A stretch of 64,000 nt of DNA from an uncultured Oscillospiraceae bacterium (GTDB lineage: Bacteria; Bacillota; Clostridia; Oscillospirales; Oscillospiraceae): the NCBI GenBank assembly GCA_904419145.1, contig CAJFQQ010000001.1, forward strand, positions 39,707 to 103,706. Reading direction: 5' to 3'. The translations under genes were made by a program, and so were the position numbers. Of the stretch, positions 24,659 through 31,374 are shown piece after piece (position 1 is the stretch's first letter; each line of letters begins with the position of its first letter). Below the pieces are notes generated by a model that was not told the DNA's origin, did no database searches, and was given only the letters and a program-made list of their open reading frames with translations.

Positions 24659-26425
24659 TTACTTCAGGTTGTTCTCCAGGGTATTCAGCTCGTCCATGAG
24701 CTCCTTGGGCAGCTTGTCGCCGAACTTGGCATAGTACTCGCGGATGCCCTTGGCCTCCTCGCGCCACAGATCCTTGTCCACGCCCAGCAGGCCCTCCAGG
24801 GTCTCCTTGGAGATGTCCAGGCCCTCGATATTGATATCGTCGGCCTTGGGCTGGTAGCCGATGGCAGTCTCCACAGCGTCGATCTCGCCAAAGGCGCGCT
24901 TCATGATCCACTCCAGGACGCGCAGGTTGTCACCGAAGCCGGGCCAAATGAAGTGACCCTCGTCGTCGGTACGGAACCAGTTGACGTTGAAGATCTTGGG
25001 CTGCTTGTCGGGATCGACCTTCTTGCCCATATCCAGCCAGTGCTGCCAGTAATCGCCCATGTTGTAGCCGCAGAAGGGCAGCATAGCCATGGGGTCACGG
25101 CGGACCACGCCCACAGCGCCGGCGGCGGCGGCGGTGGTCTCAGAGGCCATGATGGAGCCGACAAACACACCGTGCTGCCAGTCGCGGGCCTGGTAAACCA
25201 GGGGAGCGGTCTTGGCACGGCGGCCGCCGAATACGATGGCGCTCAGGGGCACGCCCTTGGGATTCTCAAACTCGGGGGAGATGCAGGGGCAGTTCTTGGC
25301 GGGAGCGGTGAAACGGCTGTTGGGGTGAGCGCCCTTCTCCGTAGAGGTCTTGCCGTTCCAGGGGTTGCCCTTCCAGTCCACAGCGTGCTCGGGCGGATTC
25401 TTGTCCAGGCCCTCCCACCACACGGTGTTGTTGTCCAGGTTGTGGGCAACGTTGGTGAAGATGGTTCCGCGCTGGGTGGTGTGCAGAGCGTTGGGGTTGG
25501 ACTTCTCGTTGGTACCGGGAGCCACGCCGAAGAAGCCGTTCTCCGGGTTCATGGCCCACAGGCGGCCGTCCTCGCCAATACGGATCCAGGCGATATCATC
25601 GCCCACGCACCAGACCTTCCAGCCCTTCTCACGGTAGACGGCGGGAGGAATCAGCATGGCCAGGTTGGTCTTGCCGCAGGCAGAGGGGAAGGCGGCAGCC
25701 AGGTAGCGGATCTCACCATTGGGGTTCTCAATGCCCAGGATCAGCATGTGCTCGGCCATCCAGCCCTGCTTGTTGCCCAGGTAGGAGGCGATACGCAGAG
25801 CAAAGCACTTCTTGCCCAGCAGCACGTTTCCGCCGTAACCGGAGTTCACGGACATGATGGTGTTCTCCTCGGGGAAGTGGACAATATAGCGGTTCTCCGG
25901 GTCGATCTGGGCCTTGGCGTGGAGGCCCTTGACGAAATGCTCATCCAGCAGGGCGGCCACATTGGCGCCCACGCGGGTCATGATGCACATATTCAGCACC
26001 ACGTAGATGGAGTCGGTCAGCTCGATGCCGTACTTGGCAAAGGGGGAGCCCACCACGCCCATGGAGTAGGGGATGACATACATGGTACGGCCCTTCATAG
26101 CGCCGGTGTACAGCTTGTTGAGCTTCTCGTGCATCTCAGCGGGGGCCATCCAGTTGTTGGTGGGGCCGGCATCCTCCTGCTTCTCGCAGCAGATGAAGGT
26201 GCGGTCCTCCACACGGGCCACGTCGTTGACGGCGGTGCGGTGCAGGTAGCAGTCGGGCAGCAGCTCCTGGTTGAGCTTCTCCATCTCGCCGGTGGAGCAG
26301 GCCTCGGCGCGCAGGGCATCAATCTGCTCCTGGGAGCCGTCGATCCAGACGATCTTGTCAGGCTGGGTCATCTTGGCCATCTCGTCAATCCAGGACAGGA
26401 CGGCCTTGTTTTCGGTCAGAGCCAT
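24659..26425 (-). CDS. pckG: GTP-dependent phosphoenolpyruvate carboxykinase
   Basis: This 588-residue enzyme matches the GTP class (about 600 residues) rather than the ATP class. The P-loop/kinase motif FPSACGKTNLAM holds the reactive Cys and Lys. Substrate and metal elements include EGLDKNPPEHAVDWKG and SAIVFGGRRAKTAPLVYQ. It interconverts oxaloacetate plus GTP with PEP plus CO2. In fermenting anaerobes it often runs towards oxaloacetate, conserving energy as GTP. It is monocistronic with its own promoter and terminator; a GGAGG site precedes the start. Confidence 0.96.
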   Translation of the reverse strand: MALTENKAVLSWIDEMAKMTQPDKIVWIDGSQEQIDALRAEACSTGEMEKLNQELLPDCYLHRTAVNDVARVEDRTFICCEKQEDAGPTNNWMAPAEMHEKLNKLYTGAMKGRTMYVIPYSMGVVGSPFAKYGIELTDSIYVVLNMCIMTRVGANVAALLDEHFVKGLHAKAQIDPENRYIVHFPEENTIMSVNSGYGGNVLLGKKCFALRIASYLGNKQGWMAEHMLILGIENPNGEIRYLAAAFPSACGKTNLAMLIPPAVYREKGWKVWCVGDDIAWIRIGEDGRLWAMNPENGFFGVAPGTNEKSNPNALHTTQRGTIFTNVAHNLDNNTVWWEGLDKNPPEHAVDWKGNPWNGKTSTEKGAHPNSRFTAPAKNCPCISPEFENPKGVPLSAIVFGGRRAKTAPLVYQARDWQHGVFVGSIMASETTAAAAGAVGVVRRDPMAMLPFCGYNMGDYWQHWLDMGKKVDPDKQPKIFNVNWFRTDDEGHFIWPGFGDNLRVLEWIMKRAFGEIDAVETAIGYQPKADDINIEGLDISKETLEGLLGVDKDLWREEAKGIREYYAKFGDKLPKELMDELNTLENNLK

Positions 26426-26485
26426 GATGAAATTCCTCCTATATAAGTTTTAGAAAATTCAGAAATCCATCGTTTCCTGTATACC

Positions 26486-26514
26486 ATGATACAAAATTAA
26501 CAAACAAAAATCAA
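26486..26514 (-). promoter_or_regulatory. Promoter of pckG
   Basis: Minus-strand TTGATT (26514-26509) and TATCAT (26491-26486) are spaced 17 bp in an AT-rich region. Confidence 0.65.
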
Positions 26515-26540
26515 GAGCGGAACGAAGGAAAATCAAGCAC

Positions 26541-26569
26541 AAAAAACGCCCCATAACAGGGCGTTTTTT
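26541..26569. terminator. Terminator after ABC-2 exporter operon
   Basis: AAAAAACGCCC pairs with GGGCGTTTTTT. The symmetric stem works for the leftward operon. Confidence 0.9.
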
Positions 26570-26595
26570 GTTGGAATTCACTGATTTTTACCAGG

Positions 26596-27258
26596 TCAAA
26601 ATTCCTTGCGCCGGTAAACCGCACAGGAAGCCAGGTAACAGAGGAAGAATACAAGCCCTGCCAGTGCGATAGCCGCCAGAGGGACCAGCACCATGTGGCT
26701 CTCCATCCAGGTCAGAACCGCCGCCAGATCGCCCTCCGACGGGGCCTCCAGCAGTCCCACCTGCCCGGCCAGGAAGAACACCGCGAAAACCGCCAGAGCC
26801 GCCACCATGAAATAGTTGCGGGACTTCTCCGGGCCGAACTTCACCGCAAAGTAGAACATGAGGCCAACGGACAGCAGCGCCACCGCCGTCACCAGGAGAA
26901 CGCCGGCGAGAAAGTCCGCCCAGGCGAAGCTGGCGCTGTCCATCGCCCAGCAGACCGCGCCGATGACCAGGGCATAGACCAGCGCCAGGGCCATGAATAT
27001 CAGAGCCGCCAGGAACTTGGCACCCACGATCTGCTTGTCGCTGATGGGCAGGGTCCGGGCGTAGCGGCCCCAGCCGCTGGCATCGTCCAGGCTGAAGCTG
27101 GAGAGGCTGTAAAAGCCCATCATCCAGATGCCGAAAAAGAGGAAGAAATTGTTCCGGGTCACCACGCTGAGGGCGCCGTAGATCACCGCCACCAGCACCA
27201 GATTCTTCTTGTACAGCCCCATCAGGCTGGCTACTTCCTTATACAACAGCCCTTTCAC
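26596..27258 (-). CDS. ABC-2 type transporter permease
   Basis: This 220-residue integral membrane protein has about six helices (starting near residues 18, 35, 88, 115, 150 and 190). The N-terminal MKGLLYKE and the SSFSLDDASGWGRYARTLPIS loop are common in the ABC-2 permeases of GntR-ATPase-permease operons. It overlaps the ATPase stop by ATGA. The substrate is unknown; relatives export peptides, antibiotics or lipids. Confidence 0.88.
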   Translation of the reverse strand: MKGLLYKEVASLMGLYKKNLVLVAVIYGALSVVTRNNFFLFFGIWMMGFYSLSSFSLDDASGWGRYARTLPISDKQIVGAKFLAALIFMALALVYALVIGAVCWAMDSASFAWADFLAGVLLVTAVALLSVGLMFYFAVKFGPEKSRNYFMVAALAVFAVFFLAGQVGLLEAPSEGDLAAVLTWMESHMVLVPLAAIALAGLVFFLCYLASCAVYRRKEF

Positions 27259-28109
27259 TGTTTGTCACCTCCGGAAATGAACTGCATGATCTCGTCAATG
27301 TCCGCCCGGTCCAGCACCGCACTGGGCAGCAGGCGCCGGACATTCTGTGGGTGCCGCACCAGGGCCGCGGACCCGTAGGCCCCGCCCCGCCGGGCCACCA
27401 CCAGATTCTTGGGCAGGCTGTCGATCTCGCCGGCGGAGCAGCGGAGGATCGCCATGTCCTCCAGCAGCAGGTCCTTATCCTGCTGGAACAGGAGCTTTCC
27501 CTTGTGGATATAGGCGATCTGATCGGCAATGCGCTCCAGGTCGGCGGTGATGTGGCTGGACATGAGGACGCCGTGGCCCTCATCCTGGATGAACTCCAGG
27601 AACAGATCCAGCATCTCCCCCCGGACCACCGGGTCCAGGCCGCTGGTGGCCTCGTCCATCACCAGGAGCTTGGGGCGGTGGGCCAGGGCGGTGGCCAGGC
27701 TCATCTTCATCCGCATGCCCCGGCTGAAATCCTTCACCGGCTTGCTCTCCTCCAGGTCAAACCGGCGGCAGTAGCCGTGAAACAGGGCGCTGTCCCAGGT
27801 GGCGTGGATGCCCGCCATGATGCGGTCGATCTGCCGGGCGCAGAGGCCGCCGTAGAAATAGCTGTCCTCAAAGACCACCCCCACCTGGCTGCGGATGGCG
27901 GGGTCCCCCGGGTCGCCGCCCAGGAGGCGGATGGCGCCCCCGTCGGGGCGGATGACTCCCAGCACAGCTTTTAGGGTGGTTGTCTTACCGGCGCCGTTCT
28001 CTCCGATCAGGCCCACGATCTGCCCCTCGGGCACGGTCAAATCAATATGATCCAGGGTAAAATCCTTGTAGTGCTTGCACAGTCCCTGTATTTCAATCAG
28101 GTTCTCCAT
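27255..28109 (-). CDS. ABC-2 type transporter ATP-binding protein
   Basis: This 284-residue ATPase has Walker A GENGAGKTTT (about residues 37-46), a signature loop degenerate to FSRGMRMKMSLATAL, and Walker B KLLVMDEATSGLDPV. That Ser-Arg-Gly signature is usual for the EcsA/YtrB subgroup. About 70 C-terminal residues extend beyond the core. It lies 6 bp downstream of the GntR-type repressor gene and is coupled to the permease by ATGA. Confidence 0.92.
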   Translation of the reverse strand: MENLIEIQGLCKHYKDFTLDHIDLTVPEGQIVGLIGENGAGKTTTLKAVLGVIRPDGGAIRLLGGDPGDPAIRSQVGVVFEDSYFYGGLCARQIDRIMAGIHATWDSALFHGYCRRFDLEESKPVKDFSRGMRMKMSLATALAHRPKLLVMDEATSGLDPVVRGEMLDLFLEFIQDEGHGVLMSSHITADLERIADQIAYIHKGKLLFQQDKDLLLEDMAILRCSAGEIDSLPKNLVVARRGGAYGSAALVRHPQNVRRLLPSAVLDRADIDEIMQFISGGDKQ

Positions 28110-28115
28110 GGTTCG

Positions 28116-28490
28116 TTACTCTCCTTCCAAGAGCACATTCAGTGTTTCCCGGACTTCCTCCGGTTCGATGCCGCCCCTGCGGGCGGCGTCAATGGCGTTC
28201 TGCAGGTGCTGCTCCACCTGGCGCAGGGCCTCCTCCCGGTGGATCTCCGGGTTCTGGGCCGCCACAAAGCTGCCCTTCCCCGGCAGGGTGTAGAGAAATC
28301 CGGCCTGCTCCAGATCCTCATAGGCCCGCTTGGTGGTAATGACGCTGATCCGCAGCTCCTTGGCCAGCAGGCGGATGCTGGGCAGCATCTCCCCCTCTTT
28401 CAGCTCCCCGGACAGGATCTTGGCCCTGATCTGTTCGGTGATCTGCGCGTAGATGGGTACGCCGCTCGTATTGCTGATGTAAATTTCCAT
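28116..28490 (-). CDS. GntR family regulator, YtrA type
   Basis: This 124-residue protein has a GntR winged helix (residues 1-70: GVPIYAQITEQIRAKILSGE, then MLPSIRLLAKELRISVITTK) and a short helical C-terminal dimerisation tail, the YtrA subfamily layout. These typically repress their own ABC-exporter operon and respond to cell-wall-active drugs. ATG 28490 with GAGGT upstream is chosen. A 23-codon longer TTG frame starts inside the promoter -35 and is rejected. Confidence 0.9.
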   Translation of the reverse strand: MEIYISNTSGVPIYAQITEQIRAKILSGELKEGEMLPSIRLLAKELRISVITTKRAYEDLEQAGFLYTLPGKGSFVAAQNPEIHREEALRQVEQHLQNAIDAARRGGIEPEEVRETLNVLLEGE

Positions 28491-28508
28491 AAGGTACCTC
28501 ACGTTCGA

Positions 28509-28548
28509 ACTGTACATATTCGATGTACACAGTATATACATAATATAC
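28509..28548 (-). promoter_or_regulatory. Candidate YtrA-type operators at the exporter promoter
   Basis: Two inverted repeats lie across the promoter: ACTGTACAT...ATGTACACAGT (28509-28533) over the start site, and GTATAT-N5-ATATAC (28532-28548) over the -10 and spacer. Autorepression by the adjacent GntR protein is the simplest reading. Confidence 0.5.
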
Positions 28549-28559
28549 ACAGTTGTCAA
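28531..28559 (-). promoter_or_regulatory. Near-consensus promoter of GntR-ABC operon
   Basis: Minus-strand TTGACA (28559-28554) and TATACT (28536-28531) are spaced 17 bp. Confidence 0.82.
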
Positions 28560-28599
28560 TAGGGTTCCGAAAAAAATTTGCCCGGCCCCAGAAACGCAG

Positions 28600-28624
28600 A
28601 GACCCGCCCCTATGGGGCGGGTCT
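28600..28624 (-). terminator. Terminator after ZIP transporter gene
   Basis: AGACCCGCCCC pairs with GGGGCGGGTCT around a short loop, 24 bp past the stop. T-run weak. Confidence 0.65.
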
Positions 28625-28647
28625 TGATCGGTTGTCAGCGTCCTGTG

Positions 28648-29430
28648 TCAGTGGACATGGACGTGGCTGAAGATCAGCAGCACGCCCAGGGCAAAGCCCA
28701 GCATGGTGGCCAGAATGGCCCACATAGACTTCCACTGGCGGTACGCCTCTGGAAAGAGCTCAAAGAACACCACGTACAGCATGGCGCCGCCGGCAATGCT
28801 CAGCGCCACAGCCAGCGCCGTCTCGTTGCGCAGACCCACATAGTATCCCAGCACTGCACCGATCACCGTAGGGATCCCGCTGAGGGCCGCCACGCTGACC
28901 GCTCCCGCGGCCTTGGAGCCGTCGTGGAGAAGGGGGATGGCGATGCTCATGCCCTCGGGGATATTGTGCAGACCGATGGTGACCGCCGCCAGAATACTGG
29001 CATAGCAGATGCCTTGGGCGGCCACGGTGGTGCCGATGGCAAGCCCCACCGGCAGGTTGTGGAGGGCCACCGCCGCAGCCAGGACGATCCCGGCGGTGTG
29101 GAGGTCATGGTGGCCGCAGGCGCAGTGGTGGGGATTGTTCTCATCCTCATGGTGGACGCTCTTGTCAATCCAGCAGTTAAGCAAATAGGTCACAAGAAAC
29201 CCCAGTATTAGGCACACCGGCACCACATAGAGGCTTCCCGACAGCTCCACCGCCTCCGGCACCATATCAAAGCACACGATGCACAGCATGAGCCCGGCGG
29301 TGAAGGACAGCAGCAGGCTGGTGCCCCTGGGGGACTCCCGCTTGAGCAGCGTCGCCAGCAGGCCTCCCAGGGCCAGACCGCCGACACCGGTGCACAGGGT
29401 CAATACGATAATAAATAGCAGTTCTGTCAT
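28648..29430 (-). CDS. ZIP family divalent metal transporter (ZupT-like)
   Basis: This 260-residue protein has about eight membrane helices. The metal-path motifs HNLPVG (helix IV) and HNIPEG (helix V) define ZIP transporters. A His/Cys-rich loop (about residues 93-110, HHEDENNPHHCACGHHDLH) precedes them and probably binds zinc or another divalent cation. The C-terminus ends HVHVH. It imports zinc, iron or manganese. It has its own consensus promoter and is monocistronic. Metal specificity cannot be read from the sequence. Confidence 0.92.
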   Translation of the reverse strand: MTELLFIIVLTLCTGVGGLALGGLLATLLKRESPRGTSLLLSFTAGLMLCIVCFDMVPEAVELSGSLYVVPVCLILGFLVTYLLNCWIDKSVHHEDENNPHHCACGHHDLHTAGIVLAAAVALHNLPVGLAIGTTVAAQGICYASILAAVTIGLHNIPEGMSIAIPLLHDGSKAAGAVSVAALSGIPTVIGAVLGYYVGLRNETALAVALSIAGGAMLYVVFFELFPEAYRQWKSMWAILATMLGFALGVLLIFSHVHVH

Positions 29431-29463
29431 GATCCATCTCCATTTCTAACAATTCCATGGTAC

Positions 29464-29491
29464 AGTATACCCATTTTCCAAAGATTGTCAA
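29464..29491 (-). promoter_or_regulatory. Consensus promoter of ZIP gene
   Basis: Minus-strand TTGACA (29491-29486) and TATACT (29469-29464) are spaced 16 bp. Confidence 0.78.
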
Positions 29492-29508
29492 TGGAGGCGC
29501 TCCCGCCC

Positions 29509-29536
29509 TTGACACCGCCGGGGCAGTTGGTATAAT
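29509..29536 (+). promoter_or_regulatory. Consensus promoter of modE-like gene
   Basis: Perfect TTGACA (29509-29514) and perfect TATAAT (29531-29536) are spaced 16 bp, divergent from the ZIP promoter 18 bp away. Confidence 0.85.
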
Positions 29537-29579
29537 AATCGGTAGGATGAAATCCATCTGCTGACTGGAGGCGATCAAA

Positions 29580-29924
29580 ATGGAGAAAAAACTGCATACC
29601 GTCCTGACGATCCGGCTGTTTACCGATGAGAAGTGCTTCGGCCCGGGAATCGCCACCCTGCTGCATCATATCGAGGATCTCCACTCCCTCCGCTCGGCGT
29701 CTATGAAGATGAACATGGCCTACTCCAAGGCGTGGACCATCGTGCGCAACGCCGAGGCCCAGCTGGGCTTCAAGCTGCTCCACTCCACCACCGGCGGCCG
29801 CCACGGCGGCGGCGCCACCTTGACGGAGGAGGCCCGGGAGCTGCTGACAGCCTACGACGGCTTCTGCCGGGAGCTCCAGGAGACGGCGGATGCGCTGTAT
29901 GAAAAGTATTTCAGCAAGTACTAA
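29580..29924 (+). CDS. ModE-like winged-helix regulator lacking molbindin domains
   Basis: This 114-residue protein has the ModE N-terminal winged helix. Landmarks are the acidic-aromatic start region (TDEKCFGPGIATLLHHI), MAYSKAWTIVRNAEAQLGF for the recognition helix, and the wing TTGGRHGGGATLTEEAREL. It ends where the two molybdate-binding (TOBE) domains of E. coli ModE would begin, so it cannot sense molybdate the usual way. It sits beside the molybdenum-hydroxylase operon, and a ModE-like operator lies upstream of those genes. A GGAGG site precedes the start. Confidence 0.88.
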   Translation: MEKKLHTVLTIRLFTDEKCFGPGIATLLHHIEDLHSLRSASMKMNMAYSKAWTIVRNAEAQLGFKLLHSTTGGRHGGGATLTEEARELLTAYDGFCRELQETADALYEKYFSKY

Positions 29925-29927
29925 GCC

Positions 29928-29967
29928 AAAAAAGCTCCCCTCTGCCCATAGCAGAGGGGAGCTTTTT
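29928..29967. terminator. Bidirectional terminator between modE-like gene and xdh operon
   Basis: AAAAAGCTCCCCTCTGC pairs with GCAGAGGGGAGCTTTTT, strong in both directions. Confidence 0.93.
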
Positions 29968-29986
29968 GTATGCTTTACAGGGAAGG

Positions 29987-30475
29987 TTACGCCTTTCCCA
30001 GGCGCTTCAGCATCGTCTTTTTTACCGCCCGCAGGATGTTCTCATACCCGGTGCAGCGGCACAGATGGCCGGAGAGGAGCTTTCTCAGCTCGTCGTCGGT
30101 GTACTCCTTCCCACTCTCCAGGATCTCCACGGCGGTCATAATGAACCCCGGCGTACAGAACCCGCACTGGATGGCGGCCTCGTCAATGAAGGCCTGCTGG
30201 ATGTCACTCAGCTCCCCGTCCGGGCCCATGAGCCCCTCCAGGGTGCGGATGTGTTTCCCATCCGCCCAGGCCGCCAGATACAGGCAGGAGTTATAGCACT
30301 CCCCGTCGATGATGACGTTGCAGGCGCCGCACTCCCCTACCTCGCAGCCCTTCTTCACGCTGGTCAGGTGGAAATCGTTGCGGAGCATATCCGTGAGGCT
30401 GGCCCGGACATCCACCATCTGCTCCACGTCCTTGCCGTTGATGTTGCAGCGGACCAGTTTGTACTGGGTACTCAT
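29987..30475 (-). CDS. Molybdenum hydroxylase, [2Fe-2S] subunit
   Basis: This 162-residue protein has a plant-type [2Fe-2S] domain (CEVGECGACNVIIDGECYNSC, about residues 41-61) and the all-helical second [2Fe-2S] domain (CGFCTPGF at about 100 and CRCTGYENI at about 135). This is the small electron-transfer subunit of xanthine-dehydrogenase-family enzymes. It overlaps the FAD-subunit stop by ATGA and is last in the three-gene operon. The start MSTQYK is preceded by GGGAGG. Confidence 0.94.
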   Translation of the reverse strand: MSTQYKLVRCNINGKDVEQMVDVRASLTDMLRNDFHLTSVKKGCEVGECGACNVIIDGECYNSCLYLAAWADGKHIRTLEGLMGPDGELSDIQQAFIDEAAIQCGFCTPGFIMTAVEILESGKEYTDDELRKLLSGHLCRCTGYENILRAVKKTMLKRLGKA

Positions 30476-31356
30476 GCCATCACACCTCCCGCCCGTTTGC
30501 ACGACTCAATGAGACACCGCTTCGCCATCTCCACGGCGATGTGCTCCCGGAAGTCCTTGCTGGCCCGCCAGGAGTCCCGGGGATGGATATCCTGGAGCAC
30601 CGCCTTGGCAAATACCTCCACCGTCTCCTCTGTCAAGGGCTTCCCCTTTGCAGCTTCCTCGGCGCTGGGCGCCCGCATGGGCACCGGGCCGGCCACGCCG
30701 TAGGCGATGCGGGAGCGCTGGATGGTCTTTTGATCCGCGCTCAGCACCACATTGACGCTGCAGCCGGTGGTGGCGATATCCATGGCGTTGCGCATGGCGT
30801 ACTTGATATAGTGTCCAAAGCAGTTTTCATAGCTGGATTTGGGAATCAAAATCGCGGTCTGGATTTCGTCCGGGCGAAGGTCCACCTTTCCCGCAGAGAG
30901 ATAAAATTCCTGGATGGGCAGCAGGCGGACCCCATTCTGCCCGGTCAGCTCCACAATGGCGTCCCAAGCCATCAGGGTGGAAGCGGAGTCGGCGCTGGTA
31001 ACGCCGTTGCAGGTGTTGCCGCCGATGGTGCCGGCGTTGCGGATCTGGGGACCGCCGATGGTGTCCACCGCCTCCCCCAGCACATTGATGTACTTCTGGA
31101 TGATGGGGTCCCGGGTGATATGGCTGAAGCTGGTGAGAGACCCGATGCGGATATTCTCCTCAGCGTCCAGAGAGATGCCCCGCATGCTGTCGATACCGTA
31201 GATAGAGATGAGCTCCTTCCCGGCCCGTTTCCCCTCCCGCATCTGCACCAGCACGTCGGTACCGCCGGCGATGATCTGGGCCTCGGGGTGCTCCAGGCGC
31301 AGGCGCACCGCATCCTGGACGCTCTCCGCCTCGTAGAAGGCGTTCATATCATACAT
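30472..31356 (-). CDS. Molybdenum hydroxylase, FAD-binding subunit
   Basis: This 294-residue protein of the CoxM/XdhB type has the FAD-binding loops IIAGGTDVLVQM (about residues 28-39) and NAGTIGGNTCNGVTSADS (about 107-124). The CO-dehydrogenase flavoprotein C-terminal domain starts near 175. It passes electrons from the iron-sulfur subunit to NAD+ or another acceptor. It lies between the large-subunit gene (18 bp) and the iron-sulfur gene (ATGA overlap). Confidence 0.94.
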   Translation of the reverse strand: MYDMNAFYEAESVQDAVRLRLEHPEAQIIAGGTDVLVQMREGKRAGKELISIYGIDSMRGISLDAEENIRIGSLTSFSHITRDPIIQKYINVLGEAVDTIGGPQIRNAGTIGGNTCNGVTSADSASTLMAWDAIVELTGQNGVRLLPIQEFYLSAGKVDLRPDEIQTAILIPKSSYENCFGHYIKYAMRNAMDIATTGCSVNVVLSADQKTIQRSRIAYGVAGPVPMRAPSAEEAAKGKPLTEETVEVFAKAVLQDIHPRDSWRASKDFREHIAVEMAKRCLIESCKRAGGVMA

Positions 31357-31374
31357 AGCTTTCTGCCTCCTTTC

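Noticed and set aside
28491..28559. N-terminal extension of the GntR regulator from TTG 28559
   Set aside because: It starts inside the -35 of the gene's own promoter; ATG 28490 has a ribosome site and matches the family start.
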